Part shown: positions 53,601-63,400 of the stretch, piece by piece
How positions within the stretch are numbered: the stretch's first letter is position 1
Layout: every line of letters starts with the position of its first letter
Program-made: the position numbers and the translations under genes
Assembly: GCA_013115135.1 (NCBI GenBank)
Contig: JABANP010000132.1
Location: 56,647 to 120,646 of the forward strand
Origin: Perkinsus olseni
Lineage: Eukaryota > Perkinsozoa > Perkinsida > Perkinsidae
Length of the DNA: 64,000 nt
Direction: 5' to 3'
The notes under the pieces: model-generated
The model's database searches: none
What the model saw: the letters and a program-made list of their open reading frames with translations, nothing else
Told to the model about the DNA's origin: nothing

Positions 53601-54377
53601 CGTACTTGTAGTAGAAGAAGACGATGCATCGGACCAAATTTCCTCAATGCTTTCCGTTTTAGTAGGTATGGTATACTCGGCAGTTGAAGATGTCGTGGAG
53701 GACAAAGTAGACTCCGGCGTTGATGACCACTCGTCCAGTTCGGTCGTTGCTGACGTAGTCGTTCCCTCGGTGGTCGTCCACGAAGCAGATGTCGTACTAG
53801 TAGTAGTGGTCGAAGAAGACGATGCATCAGACCAGATTTCCTCAATGCTTTCAGTTGTAGTAGAAGATGTGGTATACTCGGTAGTTGAAGATGTCGTGAG
53901 GGACGCAGTAGACGGCGGCGTTGATGACAACTCGTCCAGTTCGGTCGTTGATGACGTAGTCGTTTCCTCGGTGGTCGTCCACGAAGCGGATGTCGTACTC
54001 GTAGTAGTAGAAGAAGACGATGCATCGGACCAGATTTCCTCAATGCTTTCCGTTGTAGTAGTAGGTGTGCTATACTCGGTAGTTGAAGATGTCGTGGAGG
54101 ACGAAGTAGACCCCGGCGTTAACGACGTGGTCGCTTCTCCAGTAGTGGTCGACGGACTAGACGTGGTGCTACTAGACGAGAACGACACTCTGGAAGAGGT
54201 TTGCTCGATGGTTTCCGTATATCCGTCTTCTAGGGCCGTAGTTGAGGACGAAGTTGAATCCCTCGCTGATGGCCACCTGTCCAGTTCGGTCATTGTTGAC
54301 GTAGTCGTTTCCTCGGTGGTGGTCCACGAAGCAGATGTCGTACTGTAGTAGTAGAAGAAGACGATGCATCGGACCAA
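50625..54377 (-). CDS. C-terminal part of a giant Ser/Thr-rich repeat protein
   Basis: An uninterrupted frame of 1250 codons, entered from the right. It consists of about 65-residue units combining SASWTTTEETTTS, a Thr/Leu-Asp-Glu-Trp segment (TELDEWSSTPES), TEYTTPTTTESIEEIWSDAS and Ser/Thr runs. Some units are replaced by RVSFSSSSTTSSPSTTTGEA and DGYTETIEQTSS blocks. A non-repetitive tail of about 120 residues ends the protein (SVPKLMPSTLEFSTRTSLTS ... ESPSKHKVIVMMIVV). The density of Ser/Thr with regular Trp and acidic residues suggests a mucin-like, heavily O-glycosylated surface or wall protein; this is inference. The start and any signal peptide lie beyond this window. A 1158-codon frame is open on the opposite strand over the same interval. 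Confidence 0.7.
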   Translation of the reverse strand: MVRCIVFFYYYSTTSASWTTTEETTTSTMTELDRWPSARDSTSSSTTALEDGYTETIEQTSSRVSFSSSSTTSSPSTTTGEATTSLTPGSTSSSTTSSTTEYSTPTTTTESIEEIWSDASSSSTTTSTTSASWTTTEETTTSSTTELDELSSTPPSTASLTTSSTTEYTTSSTTTESIEEIWSDASSSSTTTTSTTSASWTTTEGTTTSATTELDEWSSTPESTLSSTTSSTAEYTIPTKTESIEEIWSDASSSSTTSTTSASWTTTEETTTSTMTELDRWPSARDSTSSSTTALEDGYTETIEQTSSRVSFSSSSTTSSPSTTTGEAATSLTPGSTSSSTTSSTTEYSTPTTTTESMEEIWSDASSSSTTTSTTSASWTTTEETTTSSTTELDELSSTPPSTASLTTSSPTEYTTPSTTTESIEEIWSDASSSSTTTTSSTTSASWTTTEETTTSTTTELDEWSSTPESTSSSKTSSTAEHTTPTTTESIEKIWSDASSSSSTTSTTSASWTTTEETTTSSTTELDELSSTPPPTASLTTSSTTEYTTSSTTTESIEEIWSDASSSSTTTTSTTSASWTTTEGRTTSATTELDEWSSTPKSTLSSTTSSTAEYTIPTKTESIEEIWSDASSSSTTSTTSASWTTTEETTTSTMTELDRWPSARDSTSSSTTALEDGYTETIEQTSSRVSFSSSSTTSSPSTTTGEATTSLTPGSTSSSTTSSTTEYSTPTTTTESIEEIWSDASSSSTTTSTTSASWTTTEETTTSSTTELDELSSTPPSTASLTTSSPTEYTTPSTTTESIEEIWSDASSSSTTTTSTTSASWTTTEETTTSTTTELDEWSSTPESTSSSKTSSTAEHTTPTTTESIEKIWSDAPSSSSTTSTTSASWTTTEETTTSSTTELDELSSTPPSTASLTTSSTTEYTTSSTTTESIEEIWSDASSSSTTTTSTTSASWTTTEGTTTSATTELDEWSSTPESTLSSTTSSTAEYTIPTKTESIEEIWSDASSSSPTSSTTSASWTTTEETTTSTTTVLDKWSSARDSTSSSTTAPADGYTETIEQTSSRVSFSSSSTTSTPSTTTGEATTSSTPESYSSSTTPSTTEYTTPSTTTESIEGFWSDASSTDSTASVPKLMPSTLEFSTRTSLTSSSAEVTPVAFNSASRSSDTSAKFTPTQAAPIDEEPGNAVERKEAHTEADGLTSSPGNPALRNRQPLLNSLMSGPESSPSATEPSSESPSKHKVIVMMIVV

Positions 54378-56088
54378 ATTTCCTCAATGCTTTCCGTTGT
54401 AGTAGGTGTGGTATACTCGGCAGTTGAAGATGTCGTGGAGGACGAAGTAGACTCCGGCGTTGATGACCACTCGTCCAGTTCGGTCGTTGTTGACGTAGTC
54501 GTTTCCCCGGTGGTCGTCCACGAAGCAGATGTTGTACTAGTAGTAGTGGTTGAAGAAGACGATGCATCAGACCAGATTTCCTCAATGCTTTCCGTCGTAG
54601 TAGTAGGTGTGGTATACTCGGTAGTTGAAGATGTCGTGAGGGACGCAGTAGACTCCGGCGTTGATGACCACTCGTCCAGTTCGGTCGTTGTTGACGTAGT
54701 CGTTTCCTCGGTGGTCGTCCACGAAGCAGATGTCGTACTTGTAGTAGTAGAAGAAGACGATTCATCGGACCAGATTTCCTCAATGCTTTCCGTTGTAGTA
54801 GGTGTGGTATACTCGGGAGTTGAAGATGTCGTGGAGGACGAAGTAGACTCCGGCGTTGATGACCACTCGTCCAGTTCGGTCGTTGTTGACGTAGTCGTTT
54901 CCTCGGTGGTCGTCCACGAAGCAGATGTCGTACTAGTAGTAGTGGTCGAAGAAGACGATGCATCAGACCAGATTTCCTCAATGCTTTCCGTTGTAGTAGA
55001 AGGTGTGGTATACTCGGTAGTTGAAGATGTCGTGAGGGACGCAGTAGACGGCGGCATTGATGACAACTCGTCCAGTTCGGTCGTTGATGACGTAGTCGTT
55101 TCCTCGGTGGTCGTCCACGAAGCCGATGTCGTACTCGTAGTAGAAGAAGACGATGCATCGGACCAGATTTCCTCAATGCTTTCCGTTGTAGTAGTAGGTG
55201 TGCTATACTCTGTAGTTGAAGATGTCGTGGAGGACGAAGTAGACTCCGGCGTTAATGACGTGGTCGCTTCTCCAGTGGTGGTCGACGGAGTAGACGTGGT
55301 GCTACTGGACGAGAACGACACTCTGGAAGAGGTTTGCTCAATGGTTTCCGTATATCCGTCTGCTGGGGCCGTAGTTGAGGACGAAGTTGAATCCCTCGCT
55401 GATGGCCACCTGTCCAGTTCGGTCGTTGCTGACGTAGTCGTTTCCTCGGTGGTGGTCCACGAAGCAGATGTCGTACTACTAGTGGTAGAAGAAGACGATG
55501 CATCGGACCAGATTTTCCTCAATGCTTTCCCGTTGTAGTAGGTGTGGTATACTCGGTAGTTGAAGATGTCGTGAGGGACGCAGTAGACTCCGGCGTTGAT
55601 GACCACTCATCCAGTTCGGTCGTTGTTGACGTAGTCGTTTCCTCGGTGGTCGTCCACGAAGCAGGTGTCGTACGAGTAGTAGTGGTCGAAGAAGACGATG
55701 CGTCAGACCAGATTTCCTCAATGCTTTCCGTTGTAGTAGGTGTGGTATACTCGGTAGTTGAAGATGTCGTGGAGGACGAAGTAGACTCCGGCGTTGATGA
55801 CCACTCGTCCAGTTCGGTCGTTGTTGATGTAGTCGTTTTCTCGGTGGTCGTCCACGAAGCAGATGTCGTACTACTAGTAGTGGTCGAAGAAGACGATGCA
55901 TCAGACCAGATTTCCTCAATGCTTTCCGTTGTAGTAGAAGGTGTGGTATACTCGGTAGTTGAAGATGTCGTGAGGGACGCAGTAGACGGCGGCATTGATG
56001 ACAACTCGTCCAGTTCGGTCGTTGATGACGTAGTCCTTTCCTCGGTGGTCGTCCACGAAGCGGATGTCGTACTCGTAGTAGAAGAAGA
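51006..56088 (-). repeat. Higher-order repeat of about 1137 bp inside the array
   Basis: Anchor spacings repeat in the order 342-345, then about 199, 197, 200, 197 bp. Blocks begin at about 51006, 52140, 53278, 54017 and 55150 and measure 1134, 1138, 739, 1133 and 938 bp: full blocks have five intervals, the third lacks two and the fifth lacks one. Each block contains one TSRVSF-type module marked by gacactctggaagaggtttg. Confidence 0.88.
54290..55606 (-). CDS. Next open segment of the Ser/Thr repeat gene
   Basis: The same protein type continues in a different frame. The switch lies near 54345, where gtcgtactgtagtag lacks one base relative to sister units. Because sister units are intact, this is a single-base deletion or a consensus error rather than a gene boundary. 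Confidence 0.6.
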   Translation of the reverse strand: MVINAGVYCVPHDIFNYRVYHTYYNGKALRKIWSDASSSSTTSSTTSASWTTTEETTTSATTELDRWPSARDSTSSSTTAPADGYTETIEQTSSRVSFSSSSTTSTPSTTTGEATTSLTPESTSSSTTSSTTEYSTPTTTTESIEEIWSDASSSSTTSTTSASWTTTEETTTSSTTELDELSSMPPSTASLTTSSTTEYTTPSTTTESIEEIWSDASSSSTTTTSTTSASWTTTEETTTSTTTELDEWSSTPESTSSSTTSSTPEYTTPTTTESIEEIWSDESSSSTTTSTTSASWTTTEETTTSTTTELDEWSSTPESTASLTTSSTTEYTTPTTTTESIEEIWSDASSSSTTTTSTTSASWTTTGETTTSTTTELDEWSSTPESTSSSTTSSTAEYTTPTTTESIEEIWSDASSSSTTTVRHLLRGPPPRKRLRQQ

Positions 56089-57435
56089 CGATGCATCGGA
56101 CCAGATTTCCTCAATGCTTTCCGTTGTAGTAGTAGGTGTGCTATACTCGGTAGTTGAAGATGTCGTGGAGGACGAAGTAGACTCCGGCGTTAATGACGTG
56201 GTCGCTTCTCCAGTGGTGGTCGACGAAGTAGATGTTGTGCTACTAGACGAGAACGGCACTCTGGAAGAGGTTTGCTCAATGGTTTCCGTATATCCGTCTG
56301 CTGGGGCCGTAGTTGAGGACGAAGTTGAATCCCTCGCTGATGGCCACTTGTCCAGTTCGGTTGTTGTTGACGTAGTCGTTTCCTCGGTGGTGGTCCACGA
56401 AGCAGATGTCGTACTACTAGTGGGCGGAGAAGACGATGCATCGGACCACATTTCCTCAATGCTTCCCGTTGTAGTAGGTGTGGTATACTCGGCAGTTGAA
56501 GATGTCGTGGAGGACGAAGTAGACTCCGGCGTTGATGACCACTCGTCCAGTTCGGTCGTTGTTGATGTAGTCGTTTCCTCGGTAGTCGTCCACGAAGCAG
56601 ACGTCGTACTAGTAGTGGTCGAAGAAGACGATGCATCGGACCAGATTTCCTCAATGCTTTCCGTTGTAGTAGGTGTGGTATATTCGGTAGTTGAGGATGT
56701 CGTGGAGGACGAGGTAGACTCCGGCGTTGATGAGGTGGTCACTTCCTCAGTTGTGGCAGATGTAGTAGATGTCGTTCTACTAGTGGTCGAAGAAGACGAT
56801 GCATCGGACAAGATTTCCTCAATGCTTTCCGATGTGGTAGGTGTGGTATACTCGGTAGTTGAAGTTGTCGTGGAGGACGAAGTAGACTCCGGCGTTGATG
56901 AAGTAGTCACTTCTTGAGTTGTGGTAGATGTCGTACTCCTAGTGTTCGAAGAAGACGATTCATCGGACCAGATTTCCTCAATGCTTTCCGTTGTAGTAGG
57001 TGTGGTATACTCGGTAGTTGAAGATGTCGTGGAGGACGAAGTAAGCTCCGGCGTTGATAACCACTCGTCCAGTTCGGTCGTTGTTGATGTAGTCGTTTCC
57101 TTGGTGGTCGTCCACGAAGCGGATGTCGTACTAGTAGTAGTGGTCGAAGAAGACGATGCATCAGACCAGATTTCCTCAATGCTTTCCGTTGTGGTAGGTG
57201 TGGTATACTCGGTAGTTGAGGATGTCGTGGAGGACGAAGTAGACTCCGGCGTTGATGATGTGGTCACTTCCTCAGTTGTGGTAGATGTAGTAGACGTCGT
57301 ACTACTCGTGGTCGAAGAAGACGATGCATCGGACCAGATTTCCTCAATGCTTTGCGTTGTAGTAGGTGTGGTATATTCGGTAGTTGAGGATGTCGTGGAG
57401 GACGAGGTAGACTCCGACGTTGATGAAGTGGTCAC
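55519..57435 (-). CDS. Further open segment of the Ser/Thr repeat gene
   Basis: 638 codons of the same repeats. The switch near 55510-55535 results from extra bases (gattttcctc and tttcccgttg versus gatttcctc and tttccgttg elsewhere). Around 56700-57400 the units change from the Trp-rich long type to the simpler STTSTTS type. Confidence 0.6.
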   Translation of the reverse strand: MTTSSTSESTSSSTTSSTTEYTTPTTTQSIEEIWSDASSSSTTSSTTSTTSTTTEEVTTSSTPESTSSSTTSSTTEYTTPTTTESIEEIWSDASSSSTTTTSTTSASWTTTKETTTSTTTELDEWLSTPELTSSSTTSSTTEYTTPTTTESIEEIWSDESSSSNTRSTTSTTTQEVTTSSTPESTSSSTTTSTTEYTTPTTSESIEEILSDASSSSTTSRTTSTTSATTEEVTTSSTPESTSSSTTSSTTEYTTPTTTESIEEIWSDASSSSTTTSTTSASWTTTEETTTSTTTELDEWSSTPESTSSSTTSSTAEYTTPTTTGSIEEMWSDASSSPPTSSTTSASWTTTEETTTSTTTELDKWPSARDSTSSSTTAPADGYTETIEQTSSRVPFSSSSTTSTSSTTTGEATTSLTPESTSSSTTSSTTEYSTPTTTTESIEEIWSDASSSSTTSTTSASWTTTEERTTSSTTELDELSSMPPSTASLTTSSTTEYTTPSTTTESIEEIWSDASSSSTTTSSTTSASWTTTEKTTTSTTTELDEWSSTPESTSSSTTSSTTEYTTPTTTESIEEIWSDASSSSTTTTRTTPASWTTTEETTTSTTTELDEWSSTPESTASLTTSSTTEYTTPTTTGKH

Positions 57436-60400
57436 TTCTTCAGTTGTGGTAGATGTAGTAGATGTCGTACTACTAGTGGTCGAAGAAGACGATGCATCGG
57501 ACCAGATTTCCTCAATGCTTTGCGTTGTAGTAGGTGTGGTATATTCGGTAGTTGAAGGATGTCGTGGAGGACGAAGTAGACTCCGGCGTTGATGAAGTGG
57601 TCACTTCCCTCAGTTGTGGCAGATGTAGTAGATGTCGTACTACTAGTGGTCGAAGAAGACGATGCATCGGACCAGATTTCCTCAATGCTTTCCGTTGTAG
57701 TAGGTGTGGTATACTCGGTAGTTGAAGTTGTCGTGGAGGACGAAGTAGACTCCGGCGTTGATGAAGTAGTCACTTCTTGAGTTGTGGTAGATGTCGTACT
57801 ACTAGTGGTCGAAGAAGACGATGCATCGGACCAGATTTCCTCAATGCTTTCCGTTGTAGTAGGTGTGGTATACTCGGTAGTTGAGGATGTCGTGGAGGAC
57901 GAAGTAGACTCCGGCGTTGATGAGGTGGTCACTACCTCAGTTGTGGTAGATGTAGTAGATGTCGTACTACTAGTGGTCGAAGAAGACGATGCATCGGACC
58001 AGATTTCCTCAATGCTTTCCGTTGTGGTAGGTGTGGTATACTCGGTAGTTGACGATGTCGTGGAGGACGAAGTAGACTCCGGCGTTGATGAAGTGGTCAC
58101 TTCTTCCAGTTGTGGTAGATGTAGTAGATGTCGTACTACTAGTGGTCGAAGAAGACGATGCATCGGACCAGATTTCCTCAATGCTTTGCGTTGTAGTAGG
58201 TGTGGTATATTCGGTAGTTGAGGATGTCGTGGAGGACGAAGTAGACTCCGGCGTTGATGAAGTGGTCACTTCCTCGAGTTGTGGTAGATGTAGTGGATGT
58301 CGTACTACTAGTGGTCGAAGAAGACGATGCATCGGACCAGATTTCCTCAATGCTTTCCGTTGTAGTAGGTGTGGTATACTCGGTAGTTGAAGGATGTCGT
58401 GGAGGACGAAGTAGACTCCGGCGTTGATGAAGTAGTCACTTCTTGAGTTGTGGTAGATGTAGTAGATGTCGTACTCACTAGTGGTCGAAGAAGACGATGC
58501 ATCGGACCAGATTTCCCTCAATGCTTTCCGTTGTAGTAGTTGTGGTATACTCGGTAGTTGAAGATGTCGTGGAGGACGAAGTAGACTCCGGCGTTGATGA
58601 AGTGGTCACTTCTTCAGTTGCGGTAGATGTAGTAGATGTCGTACTACTGGTGGTCGAAGAAGACGATGCATCGGACCAGATTTCCTCAATGCTTTCCGTT
58701 GTAGTAGGTGTGGTAAACTCGGTAGTTGAGGATGTCGTGGAGGACGAAGTAGACTCCGGCGTTGATGAGGTGGTCACTACCTCAGTTGTGGTAGATGTAG
58801 TAGATGTCGTACTACTAGTGGTCGAAGAAGACGATGCATCGGACCAGATTTCCTCAATGCTTTCCGTTGTAGTAGGTGTGGTATACTCGGTAGTTGGAGT
58901 TGTCGTGGAGGACGAAGTAGACTCCGGCGTTGATGAAGTGGTCACTTCTTCAGTCGTGGTAGATGTCGTACTACTAGTGGTCGAAGAAGACGATGCATCG
59001 GACCAGATTTCCTCAATGCTTTCCGTTGTAGTAGGTGTGGTATATTCGGTAGTTGAAGTTGTCGTGGAGGACGAAGTAGACTCCGGCGTTGATGAAGTGG
59101 TCACTTCCCTGAGTTGTGGTAGATGTAGTAGATGTCGTACTACTAGTGGTCGAAGAAGACGATGCATCGGACCAGATTTCCTCAATGCTTTCCGTTGTAG
59201 TAGGTGTGGTATACTCGGTAGTTGAGGATGTCGTGGAGGACGAAGTAGACTCCGGCGTTGATGAAGTGGTCACTTCCTCAGTTGTGGTAGATGTAGTAGA
59301 TGTCGCACTACTAGTGGTCGAAGAAGACGATGCATCGGACCAGATTTCAATGCTTTCCGTTGTAGTAGGTGTGGTATACTCGGTAGTTGAAGATGTCGTG
59401 GAGGACGAAGTAGACTCCGGCGTTGATGAAGTGGTCACTTCCTCAGTTGTGGTAGATGTAGTAGATGTCGTACTACTCGTGGTCGAAGAAGACGACGCAT
59501 CGGACCAGATTTCCTCAATGCTTTCCGTTGTAGTGGGTGTAGTATACTCGGTAGTTGAGGATGTCGTGGAGGACGAAGCAGACTCCGGCGTTGATGACGT
59601 GGTCACTTCCTCAGTTGTGGTAGATGTAGTAGACGTCGTACTACTCGTGGTCGAAGAAGACGATGCATCGGACCAGATTTCCCCAATGCTTTCCGTTGTG
59701 GTAGGTGTGGTATACTCGGTAGTTGAGGATGTCGTGGAGGACGAAGTAGACTCCGGCGTTGATGACGTGGTCACTTCCCTCAGTTGTGGTAGATGTAGTA
59801 GATGTCGTACTACTAGTGGTCGAAGAAGACGATGCATCGGACCAGATTTCCTCAATGCTTCCGTTGTAGTAGGTGTGGTATACTCGGTAGTTGAAGATGT
59901 CGTGGAGGACGAAGTAGACTCCGGCGTTGATGAAGTGGTCACTTCCTCAGTTGTGGTAGATGTAGTAGATGTCGTACCACTAGTGGTCGAAGAAGACGAT
60001 GCATCGGACCAGATTTCCTCAATGCTTTCCGTTGTGGTAGGTGTGGTATACTCGGTAGTTGAGGGATGTCGTGGAGGACGAAGTAGACTCCGGCGTTGAT
60101 GAAGTGGTCACTTCCCTCAGTTGTGGTAGATGTAGTAGATGTCGTACTCACTAGTGGTCGAAGAAGACGATGCATCGGACCAGATTTCCTCAATGCTTTC
60201 CGTTGTGGTAGGTGTGGTATACTCGGTAGTTGATGGATGTCGTGGAGGACGAAGTAGACTCCGGCGTTGATGACGTGGTCACTTCCTCAGTTGTGGTAGA
60301 TGTAGTAGATGTCGTACTACTCGTGGTCGAAGAAGACGATGAATCGGACCAGATTTCCTCAATGCTTTCCGTTGTAGTAGGTGTGGTATACTCGGTAGTT

Positions 60401-63400
60401 GAGGATGTCGTGGAGGACGAAGTAGACTCCGGCGTTGATGAAGTGGTCACTTCCCTCAGTTGTGGTAGATGTAGTAGATGTCGTACTACTCGTGGTCGAA
60501 GAAGACGATGAATCGGACCAGATTTCCTCAATGCTTTCCGTTGTAGTAGGTGTGGTATACTCGGTAGTTGAGGATGTCGTGGAGGACGAAGTAGACTCCG
60601 GCGTTGATGAAGTGGTCACTTCCCTCAGTTGTGGTAGATGTAGTAGATGTCGTACCACTAGTGGTCGGAAGAAGACGATGCATCGGACCAGATTTCCTCA
60701 ATGCTTTCCGTTGTAGTAGGTGTGGTATACTCGGTAGTTGAGGATGTCGTGGAGGACGAAGTAGACTCCGGTGTTGATGACGTGGTCACTTCCCTCAGTT
60801 GTGGTAGATGTAGTAGATGTCGTACCACTAGTGGTCGAAGAAGACGATGCATCGGACCAGATTTCCTCAATGCTTTCCGTTGTAGTAGGTGTGGTATACT
60901 CGGTAGTTGAAGATGTCGTGGAGGACGAAGTAGACTCCGGCGTTGATGAAGTGGTCACTTCCTCAGTTGTGGTAGATGTAGTAGATGTCGTACTACTAGT
61001 GGTCGAAGAAGACGATGCATCGGACCAGATTTCCTCAATGCTTTCCGTTGTAGTAGGTGTGGTATACTCGGTAGTTGAAGATGTCGTGGAGGACGAAGTA
61101 GACTCCGGCGTTGATGAAGTGGTCACTTCCCTCAGTTGTGGTAGATGTAGTAGATGTCGTACTACTCGTGGTCGAAGAAGACGATGCATCGGACCAGATT
61201 TCCTCAATGCTTCCGTTGTAGTAGGTGTGGTATACTCGGTAGTTGAGGATGTCGGAGGACGAAGTAGACTCCGGCGTTGATGAAGTGGTCACTTCCCTCA
61301 GTTGTGGTAGATGTAGTAGATGTCGTACTACTCGTGGTCGAAGAAGACGATGCATCGGACCAGATTTCCTCAATGCTTCCGTTGTGGTAGGTGTGGTATA
61401 CCTCGGTAGTTGAGGATGTCGTGGAGGACGAAGTAGACTCCGGCGTTGATGAAGTGGTCACTTCCCTCAGTTGTGGTAGATGTAGTAGATGTCGTACTAC
61501 TAGTGGTCGAAGAAGACGATGAATCGGACCAGATTTCCCTCAATGCTTCCGTTGTAGTAGGTGTGGTATACTCGGTAGTTGAGGATGTCGTGGAGGACGA
61601 AGTAGACTCCGGCGTTGATGAAGTGGTCACTTCCTCAGTTGTGGTAGATGTAGTAGATGTCGTACTACTCGTGGTCGAAGAAGACGATGCATCGGACCAG
61701 ATTTCCTCAATGCTTCCGTTGTGGTAGGTGTGGTATACTCGGTAGTTGAAGATGTCGTGGAGGACGAAGTAGACTCCGGCGTTGATGACGTGGCCACTTC
61801 CCTCAGTTGTGGTAGATGTAGTAGATGTCGTACTACTAGTGGTCGAAGAAGACGATGCATCGGACCAGATTTCCCCGATGCTTCCGTTGTAGTAGGTGTG
61901 GTATACTCGGTAGTTGAAGATGTCGTGGAGGACGAAGTAGACACCGGCGTTGATGAAGTGGTCACTTCCCTCAGTTGTGGTAGATGTAGTAGATGTCGCA
62001 CTACTAGTGGTCGAAGAAGACGATGCATCGGACCAGATTTCCCTCAATGCTTCCGTTGTAGTAGGTGTGGTATACCTCGGTAGTTGAAGATGTCGGAGGA
62101 CGAAGTAGACTCCGGCGTTGATGACGTGGTCACTTCCCTCAGTTGTGGTAGATGTAGTAGATGTCGTACTACCTCAGTGGTCGAAGAAGACGATGAATCG
62201 GACCAGATTTCCCTCAATGCTTCCGTTGTAGTAGGTGTGGTATACCTCGGTAGTTGAAGATGTCGTGGAGGACGAAGTAGACTCCGGCGTTGATGAAGTG
62301 GTCACTTCCTCAGTTGTGGTAGATGTAGTAGATGTCGTACCACTAGTGGTCGAAGAAGACGATGCATCGGACCAGATTTCCCTCAATGCTTCCGCTGTAG
62401 TAGGTGTGGTATACCTCGGTAGTTGAGGATGTCGTGGAGGACGAAGTAGACTCCGGCGTTGATGAAGTGGTCACTTCCTCAGTTGTGGTAGATGTAGTAG
62501 ATGTCGTACTCACTCGTGGTCGAAGAAGACGATGCATCGGACCAGATTTCCCTCAATGCTTCCGTTGTGGTAGGTGTGGTATACCTCGGTAGTTGAGGAT
62601 GTCGTGGAGGACGAAGTAGACTCCGGCGTTGATGAAGTGGTCACTTCCTCAGTTGTGGTAGATGTAGTAGATGTCGTACTACTAGTGGTCGAAGAAGACG
62701 ATGCATCGGACCAGATTTCTCAATGCTTCCGTTGTAGTAGGTGTGGTATACCCGGTAGCTTGAGGATGTCGTGGAGGACGAAGTAGACTCCGGCGTTGAT
62801 GAAGTGGTCACTCTCAGTTGTGGTAGATGTAGTAGATGTCGTACTACTCGTGGTCGAAGAAGACGATGCATCGGACCAGATTTCCCTCAATGCTTTCCGC
62901 TGTAGTAGGTGTGGTATACCCGGTAGTTGAAGATGTCGTGGAGGACGAAGTAGACTCCGGCGTTGATGAAGTGGTCACTTCTCAGTTGTGGTAGATGTAG
63001 TAGATGTCGTACCACTAGTGGTCGAAGAAGACGATGCATCGGACCAGATTTCCTCAATGCTTCCGCTGTAGTAGGTGTGGTATACCTCGGTAGTTGAGGA
63101 TGTCGTGGAGGACGAAGTAGACTCCGGCGTTGATGAAGTGGTCACTTCCCTCAGTTGTGGTAGATGTAGTAGATGTCGTACCACTAGTGGTCGAAGAAGA
63201 CGATGCATCGGACCAGATTTCCCCAATGCTTCCGCTGTAGTAGGTGTGGTATACTCGGTAGTTGAGGATGTCGTGGAGGACGAAGTAGACTCCGGCGTTG
63301 ATGAAGTGGTCACTTCCTCAGCTGTGGTAGATGTAGTAGATGTCGTACTACTAGTGGTCGAAGAAGACGATGCATCGGACCAGATTTCCCTCAATGCTTC

